This document shows, one piece after another, positions 40,022-48,088 of a DNA stretch of 54,266 nt (positions within the stretch are counted from its first letter, which is position 1; each line of letters opens with the position of its first letter). Under the pieces are notes generated by a model, which saw only the letters and a list, made by a program, of their open reading frames with translations, was not told the origin of the DNA and did not search any database. Where the stretch lies: the NCBI RefSeq assembly GCF_001514195.1, contig NZ_KQ948743.1, forward strand, positions 150,598 to 204,863. Direction: 5' to 3'. A program made the translations under genes and the position numbers. Origin of the DNA: Streptomyces griseorubiginosus. Lineage in GTDB: Bacteria; Actinomycetota; Actinomycetes; Streptomycetales; Streptomycetaceae.

Positions 40022-41383
40022 ATGAGCCAGCCACTCGACTCCGTCACCGCCGGCCACACCCCCGACGAGACACCCGCAGGACCCGACACCTCCGCCTGGT
40101 CGTTCGAGACCAGGCAGATCCACGCCGGAGCGGCACCCGATCCGACGACCGGCGCCCGCGCCACGCCCATCTACCAGACGACCTCGTTCGTCTTCCGCGA
40201 CACCCAGCACGCCGCCGACCTGTTCTCGCTGGCCGAGCCCGGCAACATCTACACCCGTATCCACAACCCCACGCAGGACGTCTTCGAGCAGCGGATCGCC
40301 GCCCTGGAAGGCGGAGTCGCAGCCGTGGCGCTCTCCTCCGGGCAGGCCGCGGAGACCCTCGCGATCCTGACGCTCGCGAGCGCGGGTGACCACGTCGTCT
40401 CCAGCACCTCGCTGTACGGCGGCACCTACAACCTGTTCCGGCACACACTGCCCAAGTTCGGCATCGAGGTGTCCTTCGTCGACGACCCGGACGACGTCGA
40501 GGCATGGCGGGCGGCGATCCGGCCGAACACCAAGGCGCTGTTCGCCGAGACGCTGGGCAACCCGCGCGGCAACGTGCTCGACGTGCGGGCGGTCGCGGAC
40601 GTGGCGCACGAGGCCGGGGTGCCGCTGATCGTGGACAACACGGTCCCGACCCCCTACCTGCTGCGGCCCCTTGAGCACGGGGCCGACATCGTCGTGCACT
40701 CGGCGACCAAGTTCCTCGGCGGTCACGGCACCGCCATCGCGGGTGTCGTCGTGGACGGCGGCACCTTCGACTTCGGCGCCCACGCCGACCGCTTCCCCGA
40801 CTTCACCGAGCCCGACCCCAGCTACCACGGCCTCCAGTACTGGCCCGCCCTCGGGCCCGGCGCCTTCGCCATCAAGCTGCGAGTGCAGCTGCTGCGCGAC
40901 CTCGGCCCGGCGCTCTCCCCGCACTCCGCGTTCCTGCTGCTCCAGGGCGTGGAGACGCTGAGCCTGCGCATCGAGCGGCACTCCTCGAACGCCTTGGCGC
41001 TGGCGCAGTGGCTGGAGCAGCGCGACGAGGTCGCGGCCGTCCACTATCCGGGACTCGAGTCCAGCCGCTGGTACGAGGCGGGACAGAAGTACCTGCCGCG
41101 CGGTGCCGGTGCCATCGTCTCCTTCGAGCTGCGGGACGGGGTCGAGGCGGGCAGGCGGTTCGTGGACGCCGTCGAGCTGTTCAGCCACCTCGCCAACATC
41201 GGTGACGTCCGCAGCCTCATCATCCATCCGGCGTCCACCACCCACAGCCAGCTCGACGAGGCGCAGTTGGCGGCCACCGGCACCTCCCCCGGGCTGGTGC
41301 GGCTGTCGGTCGGCATCGAGAACCTCGCCGACCTCAAGGCCGACCTGGAGGCGGGGTTCCGCGCGGCCAAGGGCGCGTCCTGA
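40022..41383 (+). CDS. metY: O-acetylhomoserine aminocarboxypropyltransferase
   Basis: A 453-residue PLP enzyme that makes homocysteine from O-acetylhomoserine and sulfide. The PLP lysine is in VVHSATKFLGGHG; NIYTRIHNPTQDVFEQRIAALEGG and SSGQAAE...LYGGTYNLF are the usual phosphate-binding and substrate regions; SVGIENLADLKADLE closes the fold. Family length and motifs are standard for MetY rather than the shorter MetB/MetZ. The leader peptide and hairpin upstream indicate sulfur-dependent control. GGGAGC precedes the ATG. Its stop overlaps the proposed start of metX. Confidence 0.95.
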   Translation: MSQPLDSVTAGHTPDETPAGPDTSAWSFETRQIHAGAAPDPTTGARATPIYQTTSFVFRDTQHAADLFSLAEPGNIYTRIHNPTQDVFEQRIAALEGGVAAVALSSGQAAETLAILTLASAGDHVVSSTSLYGGTYNLFRHTLPKFGIEVSFVDDPDDVEAWRAAIRPNTKALFAETLGNPRGNVLDVRAVADVAHEAGVPLIVDNTVPTPYLLRPLEHGADIVVHSATKFLGGHGTAIAGVVVDGGTFDFGAHADRFPDFTEPDPSYHGLQYWPALGPGAFAIKLRVQLLRDLGPALSPHSAFLLLQGVETLSLRIERHSSNALALAQWLEQRDEVAAVHYPGLESSRWYEAGQKYLPRGAGAIVSFELRDGVEAGRRFVDAVELFSHLANIGDVRSLIIHPASTTHSQLDEAQLAATGTSPGLVRLSVGIENLADLKADLEAGFRAAKGAS

Positions 41384-42546
41384 ACACCGTACCGACGCCT
41401 TCCGAGGTCCCCCTCCCGCCGGCCACCGGGGCCTGGCGGGAGGGGGACCCGCCCGGGCGCCGCCAGTGGTACGCCGGCGAGAAGCCGCTCGCGTTGGAAG
41501 CCGGTGGTGAACTGCCCGCCGTACGGCTGGCGTTCGAGACGTGGGGACGGCTGTCGTCGGACGCCTCCAACGCCGTTCTCGTCCTGCACGCCCTCACCGG
41601 GGACAGCCACGTCGCCGGCCCCGCCGGTCCGGGGCACCCGACGCCCGGCTGGTGGGACGGTCTCATCGGGCCTGGGCGGGCCCTGGACACGGACCGCTGG
41701 TTCGTCGTGGCACCGAACGTTCTCGGCGGCTGCCAGGGCAGTACCGGGCCGTCCTCTCTCGCCGCGGGCGGCCGCCCCTGGGGCGGCGGCTTTCCCTTCC
41801 TGACCCAGCGCGACCAGGTCGCGGCCGAGACCGGCCTGGCCGACGCGCTGGGGATCGACCGGTGGGCGCTGGTGGTGGGCGGCTCGATGGGCGGCATGCG
41901 GGCACTGGAGTGGGCCGTCACGCATCCGCAGCGCACGGGGGCCTTGCTGCTGCTCGCGACGACGGCAGCGGCGAGCGCCGAGCAGATCGCCCTGTCCGGC
42001 ATCCAGTTGCACGCCATCCGTTCCGATCCGCACTGGCAGGGCGGCGACTACCACGACACCGGCCGCGGGCCGCACACTGGGCTCGGTCTGGCCCGGCGGC
42101 TCGCGCACGTCAGCTACCGCAGCGAGCCGGAACTCGCCGTCCGCTTCGGCCGCACGCCCCAGGCCACGGAGGATCCCTGGAGGGGCGGCCGGTACCAGGT
42201 CGAGTCCTATCTCGACCATCACGCGGCCAAGTTGGTGCGCCGCTTCGACGCCGGCAGCTACGTCGTCCTGTCCGAGGCCATGAACAGTCACGACGTCGGC
42301 AGGGACCGTGGCGGCCTGCGCGCCGCGCTGCGCCGGGTGACGGCCCCCACGCTGGTGGCCGGCGTCGACTCCGACCGCCTCTATCCGCCGTCGCAGCAGG
42401 CGGAGTTGGCCGCGGGCATCCCCTCAGCCGACGATCTCCGACTGATCGAATCCTCCTACGGACATGACGGCTTCCTGATCGAGGTGGAGCAAGTGGCAGC
42501 GCTCGTACGTGAGTTGCTGACGACTACGGCGACCGGCATTGCGTGA
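41380..42546 (+). CDS. metX: Homoserine O-acetyltransferase
   Basis: An alpha/beta-hydrolase-fold enzyme acetylating homoserine, making the substrate of MetY. The nucleophile Ser is in VVGGSMGGMRALEWAV, with Asp in AGVDSDRLYPP and His in SSYGHDGFLIE completing the triad. Conserved family sequence (VPLPPATGAWREGDPPGRRQWYAGEKPLALEAGGELP) extends upstream of the first conventional start (TTG 41494). The only upstream candidate in frame is CTG 41380, overlapping the metY stop as CTGA, with AAGGG ten bases before; that gives 388 residues. CTG start is inference; the conserved N-terminus is strong support. Confidence 0.9.
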   Translation: MNTVPTPSEVPLPPATGAWREGDPPGRRQWYAGEKPLALEAGGELPAVRLAFETWGRLSSDASNAVLVLHALTGDSHVAGPAGPGHPTPGWWDGLIGPGRALDTDRWFVVAPNVLGGCQGSTGPSSLAAGGRPWGGGFPFLTQRDQVAAETGLADALGIDRWALVVGGSMGGMRALEWAVTHPQRTGALLLLATTAAASAEQIALSGIQLHAIRSDPHWQGGDYHDTGRGPHTGLGLARRLAHVSYRSEPELAVRFGRTPQATEDPWRGGRYQVESYLDHHAAKLVRRFDAGSYVVLSEAMNSHDVGRDRGGLRAALRRVTAPTLVAGVDSDRLYPPSQQAELAAGIPSADDLRLIESSYGHDGFLIEVEQVAALVRELLTTTATGIA

Positions 42547-42695
42547 TGCACACCGAATCACCGCGGAATCACTGATCGCGGACGCCGGGTCTCGGCGTCC
42601 GCGGGCGGCACGGGCGGTGCGTGGGACGCGCGGTGAGGAGCTCCAACACGCCTGGTTATGCTGTCGGTTCGGTTCCGGGGCTGTGGGGGGTCAGC

Positions 42696-43772
42696 GTGAC
42701 TGGTGGCTACGACGTCGTTCGCGAAGTGGCGGTGCCGTCCGGCTTGGGAGTGATCGTCGATCTGGCACCGGTGCACGACGGTGCGCGGCCCGCTTGGTTG
42801 GCGCTGGGCGAAGACGGCACAATCAGCCGTTGGGACGTGGCGACCGGCCGTCACGAGGCCGTCGCGACCACCACCGTCCCGGAGGAACCCGACCACGATC
42901 CCTTCGACGGCCGTCAGCTGCGCAGGCACCTGCACGCCTCCCACGACGGCAGGTTCGCCGCGGTGGTCAACGACTACGGCCGGTTCGGGGAGGTGCTCGA
43001 CCTGCGGGCCGGTGAGATCACGCTGGACCTGGAGAACGACGGCGGCCACCAGGAGACCGTGCCGTTCTCGCTGGCGTTCGGGCAGAGCCGTGGGCGCTGC
43101 GTGGTGATCCACCGCACGGAATGGAACCGCCTGGACGTGTCGGACGCGCGAACGGGGTCGCTGCTGACGGACAGGTCTCTCCCTGAGCCGCCGGAGCGGG
43201 GACCCCTGCCGGAGCATTACCTCGACTACTTTCACGGCGCCCTGTATGTGAGCCCCGACGGTAAGCGGATCCTGGACGACGGCTGGGTGTGGCATCCGAT
43301 CGGCTTGCCGTCCGTGTGGAACCTCGACCACTGGATCGGGGACAACAAGTGGGAGTCCGAGGACGGCCCGAGCCGGGTCAACGTGTGCGACCGTGCGTAC
43401 TACTGGAACCACGCCATGACCTGGATCGACTCCGTCCGGATAGCCGTCGAGGGACTCGGCGACGACGACGAGGAGATGCTGCCCGGCGCACGGATCTTCG
43501 ACACGACTCGCACCGACGAACACGGGATGGCAGTGGAACTCCTGGCGTTCGAGGGCCCGGTCGGCCCGTTCTTCAGCGACGGCACGCGTCTCTTCAGCGG
43601 CGGGGCGAGCGGTCTGTCGATCTGGGATCCGGAACAGGGGGAACTCCTGGGGACCGTCCCCGGGATCTCTCCCACCCGTCATCACGCGAGCGCCGGGCAG
43701 TTCCTTGAACTCGTCGAGGGCGTGGTCCGTCTGTGGGATGCGGGAAGGGTCGGGGCCGGTTCGATGGGCTGA
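42696..43772 (+). CDS. Hypothetical WD40-like beta-propeller protein
   Basis: A 358-residue cytoplasmic protein. Propeller-like units include APVHDGARPAWLALGEDGTISRWDVATGRHEAV, HLHASHDGRFAAVVNDYGRFGEVLDLRAG, ALYVSPDGKRILDDGWVW and SGGASGLSIWDPEQGELLG. No catalytic signature. It resembles uncharacterised Streptomyces proteins and weakly the product at 9780-10751. GTG 42696 follows a GGGGGG run; TATGCT at 42657-42662 is a possible -10. The region between metX and this gene is only 149 bp. Confidence 0.78.
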   Translation: MTGGYDVVREVAVPSGLGVIVDLAPVHDGARPAWLALGEDGTISRWDVATGRHEAVATTTVPEEPDHDPFDGRQLRRHLHASHDGRFAAVVNDYGRFGEVLDLRAGEITLDLENDGGHQETVPFSLAFGQSRGRCVVIHRTEWNRLDVSDARTGSLLTDRSLPEPPERGPLPEHYLDYFHGALYVSPDGKRILDDGWVWHPIGLPSVWNLDHWIGDNKWESEDGPSRVNVCDRAYYWNHAMTWIDSVRIAVEGLGDDDEEMLPGARIFDTTRTDEHGMAVELLAFEGPVGPFFSDGTRLFSGGASGLSIWDPEQGELLGTVPGISPTRHHASAGQFLELVEGVVRLWDAGRVGAGSMG

Positions 43773-43831
43773 CGTCCGATCGCAGCGGGTGCTCCTTGAG
43801 CCCGGCCACCCGCTCCGGGGCTGTCGATGTT

Positions 43832-44494
43832 CTATCGCCCGGCAGCGCTGCCCTCGCCGTCGATCTCATAGATCCGTTCCTGAAGTCGCTCACCAGCCCA
43901 GTCGAGGTCGACATCCAGGTCGAACCAGTGCCGGTCCTTGCGGTCGCCGGGCCCTGAGAGGTTCACCGCCGCCCAGGAGAACACTCCCAGGAGGACGGAG
44001 CGGCCGTGCTGTGCGGTGCGTACGGACAGCGCGAACGGTGCCGCGAGTGCCGCGCGGGTGACCAGCATGAGCTCCGCGTCCTCGGAATGCCGACGGCCGC
44101 CCGTGAGAAACCGGGGCGTCTGAGTGATCTTGACCCACTCGACCACCGCGTCCGCGACCTGGGCGCGCAGGCACTCCTCGACGCCCTCGCGTACGGCGAT
44201 CGCCGGGTCGTCGCCGAGCCAGCCCAGCCAGTGATCAGGATCCGTGAGCTTGCCGAAATCGTCCTGGGGTGCCCCGTGCCGGGGATTCTCCCGGTACTCA
44301 CCCGTCAGTTTCCCGTGGTCGTCCACCACCCACGCGCCGCGGATCGCCTCGGGAGGCACATAGCCGTTCGGGTCGTCGATGTACGCCGGGTCGATCTCGG
44401 CGACGCTGCCTCCCGGGTTCTCTGCGGCCGCGGCCAGGAGGGCCGGTTCGTTCGGTATGCCCTTACGCCGGGACCACCAGCCAAGACGCCCCAC
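43832..44494 (-). CDS. Hypothetical protein
   Basis: A 220-residue acidic soluble protein (GRLGWWSRRKGIPNEPALLAAAAENPGGSVAEIDPAYIDDPNGYVPPEAIRGAWVVDDHG...). The middle (DPDHWLGWLGDDPAIAVREGVEECLRAQVADAVVEWVKI) is helical. The C-terminus (HWFDLDVDLDWAGERLQERIYEIDG) looks like a small beta/alpha unit. I do not recognise the family. GTG 44494 follows GGGTGGGG; the frame continues upstream but with low-complexity residues. It converges on the preceding propeller gene. Confidence 0.7.
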   Translation of the reverse strand: MGRLGWWSRRKGIPNEPALLAAAAENPGGSVAEIDPAYIDDPNGYVPPEAIRGAWVVDDHGKLTGEYRENPRHGAPQDDFGKLTDPDHWLGWLGDDPAIAVREGVEECLRAQVADAVVEWVKITQTPRFLTGGRRHSEDAELMLVTRAALAAPFALSVRTAQHGRSVLLGVFSWAAVNLSGPGDRKDRHWFDLDVDLDWAGERLQERIYEIDGEGSAAGR

Positions 44495-44766
44495 GTCCCC
44501 ACCCAATCCTTCGCCCGCCACTGAAGCGCGATTGTGCCGTACCGGTCGTGATCGCGTGCGGGGCGGGTGGGTCATCGGTAGCGCCACGAGGTGGGGTCCT
44601 GGCCTCGGCGAGCGACGTCGCTCAGGAAAGAGGTGGTGGCCCATCCGGTGCAGAGGGAAACGGCGGCCGCAGACGGCGTTCTCGCACCTCAGCGGGCGGC
44701 GTTACGGCGTATACCGGTCCCCCGAACGGTCCGCCAGCCGCGACAGGTGTCAGCGAGGGGGATTTC

Positions 44767-46410
44767 ATGGACGCCATGTCCCCCATCGACAGCGCATGCC
44801 ACCGGCCCCTTCGCTCCGCCGCGGCACTGGGCCTGGTGGCGGCGCTGGCCGTCGGCTGTACCCAGGCTGATGCCGACACCGCCGCCGTGGCCCGCCCGGC
44901 CGCCAAGACCTCGCCGCTGCCCACGGTCCCACCCGCCCAGCCACCGTCACAGCTCACCCGCGCCAAGGTCGAGACCGCGGTGAGCCAACTGGACGGCGTC
45001 GTACAGGACGCCATGCGCCGCACCGGCGTACCCGGAGTCGCCGTGGGCGTGGTGTACGACGACAAGGTGATGTACCTCAAGGGGTTCGGCACACGGAAGG
45101 TGGGCACCAAGGACCGGGTCGGAGCGGACACGGTCTTCCAGCTCGCCTCGGTCTCCAAACCCCTCGCCTCCACCGTGGTCGCCGCGGCCGTGGGCGAGAA
45201 GACCGTCGGCTGGGACGACCCGGTCGTCAAGTACACCCCCGGCTTCGCGCTGAAGGACCCGTGGGTCAGCCGCCATGTCACGCTGGCCGACCTGTTCTCG
45301 CACCGCAGCGGACTGCCCGACCACGCCGGAGACCTCCTGGAAGACCTCGGCTACGACCGCTCCTACATCCTGGACCACCTGCGCTACGAACCGCTGGCCC
45401 CCTTCCGGGCCCACTACGCGTACACCAACTTCGGGCTGACCGAAGCCGCCGTCGCCACCGCGCGGGCGGCGGGGACCAGCTGGGAGAAGCTGTCCGCCGA
45501 CAAGGTGTACCGGCCGCTGGGGATGAACTCCACCAGCTCTTCGTTCGCCGACTACAAGAAGGCGGAGAACAAGGCCACCCTGCACGTGAAGACCGACGGC
45601 ACCTGGCGTGCGGAGTACGTGCGCGACGCGGATGCCCAGAGCCCGGCGGGCGGGGCCAGCTCCACGGTCCGGGACATGACGAAGTGGCTGCGCCTGCAAT
45701 TGGGCAACGGAGAGTTCGAGGGCCGCAAGGTCGTCGACGCCGACGCTCTGGAGGAGACCCACCTGCCGCACATCGTCTCCGAGCCGCCGCACTCCCCCGC
45801 GGGCAGGGCCGGGTTCTACGGGCTCGGCTGGAACGTGAGCTACGACGACCAGGGCAGGCTGAAGCTCGGCCACTCCGGCGCCTTCGCACTGGGGGCGGCC
45901 ACCAACGTGGCGTTGTTGCCGTCGGAGAAGCTCGGCATCGTCGTTCTGACCAACGGTGAGCCGATCGGTGTGCCCGAGGCGATCTCCACCACGTTCCTGG
46001 ACACCGCGCAGACCGGCGGGCCGACCGTCGACTGGCTGACATTCCTCGGGCCCATCTTCAAGCAGGCGACGGAAGGCGAACGCTCGCCGGTCGACTACAC
46101 CAAGCCGCCGGCCACGCCCAAACCCGCCAAGGCGACCAGCACCTACACCGGAACATACGCCAACGACTACTACGGCCCACTGACCATCAGCGCCCAAGGG
46201 GACGAACTCACCATGCAACTCGGGCCCAAGAAGCAGCGATTCCCCCTGCGCCACTACGACGGAAACACCTTCAGCTACCGCACCACCGGCGAAAACGCCG
46301 TCGGCCTGTCCGGCGTGACGTTCACCGTCGGATCCGGCGGACGCGCCGACAAGGTCAAGGTCGAGAACCTCGACGCGAACGGTCTCGGCACTTTCACCAG
46401 GAGCGACTGA
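44767..46410 (+). CDS. Serine hydrolase lipoprotein (class C beta-lactamase/CubicO type)
   Basis: A 547-residue cell-surface hydrolase. The N-terminus is a lipoprotein signal (AAALGLVAALAVGC, lipid Cys31). The penicillin-binding-fold domain (about 65-430) has Ser129-x-x-Lys132 in QLASVSKPL, a Tyr-x-Asn motif in HYAYTNFG and the third motif as HSG in LGHSGAFALG. A C-terminal lipocalin-like DUF3471-type region (TYTGTYANDYYGPLTISAQGDELTMQLG) follows, typical of D-aminopeptidase or esterase-type family members rather than true lactamases. GAGGGGG precedes ATG 44767 (ATG 44776 possible). Confidence 0.92.
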   Translation: MDAMSPIDSACHRPLRSAAALGLVAALAVGCTQADADTAAVARPAAKTSPLPTVPPAQPPSQLTRAKVETAVSQLDGVVQDAMRRTGVPGVAVGVVYDDKVMYLKGFGTRKVGTKDRVGADTVFQLASVSKPLASTVVAAAVGEKTVGWDDPVVKYTPGFALKDPWVSRHVTLADLFSHRSGLPDHAGDLLEDLGYDRSYILDHLRYEPLAPFRAHYAYTNFGLTEAAVATARAAGTSWEKLSADKVYRPLGMNSTSSSFADYKKAENKATLHVKTDGTWRAEYVRDADAQSPAGGASSTVRDMTKWLRLQLGNGEFEGRKVVDADALEETHLPHIVSEPPHSPAGRAGFYGLGWNVSYDDQGRLKLGHSGAFALGAATNVALLPSEKLGIVVLTNGEPIGVPEAISTTFLDTAQTGGPTVDWLTFLGPIFKQATEGERSPVDYTKPPATPKPAKATSTYTGTYANDYYGPLTISAQGDELTMQLGPKKQRFPLRHYDGNTFSYRTTGENAVGLSGVTFTVGSGGRADKVKVENLDANGLGTFTRSD

Positions 46411-46443
46411 AGTCGGCGAGGACGAGACACCGGTGGGCCATGC

Positions 46444-46535
46444 GCTCGGAGCTTGGACAGTCATGTCCGAGCTCCGAGCTCCGAGCTCCGAGCTGAGCCG
46501 GGGCCGTGGCAGTCAGGTCCGAGCTCCGAGCTGAG
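46444..46535. repeat. Terminator hairpin merged with CCGAGCT repeats
   Basis: 46444-46458 pairs with 46465-46479 (15 bp, one mismatch, loop AGTCAT) after the serine hydrolase gene. The right arm is the start of a tandem array of the 7-mer CCGAGCT (46467-46494, four copies). A second, two-copy block with the same context (CAGTCAGGTCCGAGCT...GAG) lies at 46511-46535, so the arm has been duplicated and expanded. Confidence 0.75.
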
Positions 46536-46589
46536 ACCGGGCTGTCCGGCCGGTACCCATCACCCGGCCGACACCTCTACGCTCCGGAC

Positions 46590-47147
46590 ATGGTGACTCA
46601 GCCCGAGGACCAGGGCAGGGACGTCGTCGAGAACGTCGGCGCGGACCGTCCGCTGCTCGGGGAGCGCTGGCGGGCATTGTCGCGCCGCGCCCGGATGACG
46701 ATCGCGGTGTCGTCCGGCTCTGTCGCCCTGGGCGCGGTCCTCGGCTACGTCGCGGCCACGCGCCCCCCGCCTCCACCGCCCGACCCGGTCGCCGCCACCA
46801 CCGTCCGGATCACGGGCGTCCAGATGCCGCAGGGCTCCAGCCTCGATTTCGGCGTCACCATCCGTATCGCCTCCGCCTCCGCCGTGACGCTCACGGGATC
46901 GCGACAGGGCTACGACGGCTTCCTCCAGACCCGGCCCGTACCGGTCGCCGTTCTCCCGCCAGGTCGCGCGCTCGTCCTGCACACGCGCCTCAACGTCTAC
47001 TGCCAGTTGCCGCTCCCGCCGCCCGGAACGCCGCTGCTGTTCGTGACCGTGCGCAACGACCGCCGAGAGGGCCGGGCTCCGGTCGTACCCACCGCGGCCC
47101 AGACCGCAGCCATCGACGACGCCGTGCAGCGGATCTGCGTGCACTGA
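46590..47147 (+). CDS. Hypothetical single-span membrane protein
   Basis: A 185-residue protein with a cytoplasmic head (about 1-35), one membrane helix (MTIAVSSGSVALGAVLGYVAA) and an exported domain after a Pro-rich segment (TRPPPPPPDPVAATT). The exported part is beta-rich (VRITGVQMPQGSSLDFGVTIRIASASAVTLTGSRQGYDGF) with cysteines in VYCQLPL and RICVH that may pair. Function unknown. TACGCT (46578-46583) ends six bases before the ATG with no ribosome binding site, so it looks leaderless. Confidence 0.72.
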   Translation: MVTQPEDQGRDVVENVGADRPLLGERWRALSRRARMTIAVSSGSVALGAVLGYVAATRPPPPPPDPVAATTVRITGVQMPQGSSLDFGVTIRIASASAVTLTGSRQGYDGFLQTRPVPVAVLPPGRALVLHTRLNVYCQLPLPPPGTPLLFVTVRNDRREGRAPVVPTAAQTAAIDDAVQRICVH

Positions 47148-47340
47148 GCCGAGCCACCCCGCCCACGGCACGACCAGCCCCGGGTGCGGTGAGCCGTCGC
47201 GGCGGCCCGAGTGTCCACGCAGGCTGCGGCGGCGAGGAACGGCCCGGCGTGTGTCGGTCGTCCCCCGTTCCGCCCCCCCGGAGCCGATCGTGCCCGACGG
47301 CCCATCTCCCGTGTGATTCCGCATCAGTTGGAGGAGGGCG

Positions 47341-47565
47341 TCAGCCCTGCGTGCCGTTCTGGTCGACGGGGTACAGGCCGAGCGCGTTCTTCGGGTCCGA
47401 CGGGTTCACGCCCTTGACGTCGCCGACGTAAAGGTTGGTGCGGGCCTTGTAGCGGTCGAGGGCTGCGCGCGCCGACTCAGCGAACACCTCCTCCAGCCGG
47501 ACGACGGCCTCGACCACCGCCACGGCCCCGGCCATCCCTTCGGCCGCCGCGTAAGCTCCTGCCAT
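47341..47565 (-). CDS. Small hypothetical protein
   Basis: A 74-residue protein with an Ala/Val/Glu-rich helix (AGAVAVVEAVVRLEEVFAESARAALDRY) followed by KARTNLYVGDVKGVNPSDPKNALGLYPVDQNGTQG. No family recognised. ATG 47565 has GGGGGAG at good spacing, located inside the divergent gene; an internal ATG 47535 is an alternative. Its start codon overlaps that of the plus-strand gene in the palindrome CATG. The gap 47148-47340 before it shows no gene. Confidence 0.55.
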   Translation of the reverse strand: MAGAYAAAEGMAGAVAVVEAVVRLEEVFAESARAALDRYKARTNLYVGDVKGVNPSDPKNALGLYPVDQNGTQG

Positions 47566-48016
47566 GCACTCCCCCGACCTTGAGCAGCTGATAAAGCCGC
47601 TCTCCCAGCACGACGCCCGCCCTGAGCGCGATCTCCTGGCGCCCGGCAGCTCCTGGAACCTCTCCCAGACGGTTCAGCACTGCGCCCAGACCATCCGTTA
47701 CTCCGTGACCGGATACCCCGTGCTCAAGCCGGGCCTGTACCGGGCCACGGTGGGGCGACTCGCCAAGCAGGTCTTCCTGCGCCGGGGTGCGATGAAGCAT
47801 CCGCTCGGTGCGGAGATCGAGGGGGCGCCGCCACTGGACCCGGACCTGCCGGTGTCCGACGCGGCGGCCGGTCTCGCCGAGGCGGTGGCCCTGTTCTCCG
47901 GCCACACCGGAGCGCACGCCACCCACCCCGCCTACGGGGACTGCACGCACGACGAGTTCGCGCAGCTCCACGCCATGCACCTGGCCGAGCACCTGCCGGG
48001 GCTGGCGAAGAACTGA
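47564..48016 (+). CDS. DUF1569/DinB-like protein
   Basis: A 150-residue four-helix protein. DLEQLIKPLSQHDARPERDLLAPGSSWNLSQTVQHCAQTIRYSVTGYP and HDEFAQLHAMHLAEHLPGL fit the DinB-type metal-binding superfamily (DUF1569), with His residues in VQHC and HAMHLAEHL as likely metal ligands. Members often act as thiol-dependent transferases, but this one is uncharacterised. TAAGCT (47552-47557) ends six bases before ATG 47564 and there is no ribosome binding site, suggesting a leaderless transcript. Confidence 0.8.
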   Translation: MHSPDLEQLIKPLSQHDARPERDLLAPGSSWNLSQTVQHCAQTIRYSVTGYPVLKPGLYRATVGRLAKQVFLRRGAMKHPLGAEIEGAPPLDPDLPVSDAAAGLAEAVALFSGHTGAHATHPAYGDCTHDEFAQLHAMHLAEHLPGLAKN

Positions 48017-48041
48017 CAGCAGGCCATGAACGTACGACAAA

Positions 48042-48070
48042 CGGGGCGCCCCCCCCAGCGGCGCCCCGTC
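48042..48070. terminator. Bidirectional terminator hairpin
   Basis: ACGGGGCGCC (48042-48051) pairs perfectly with 48061-48070, loop of nine bases, between the convergent DinB-like and sugar dehydrogenase genes. Confidence 0.8.
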
Positions 48071-48088
48071 TGGTGTCGTCGTCGCCGG

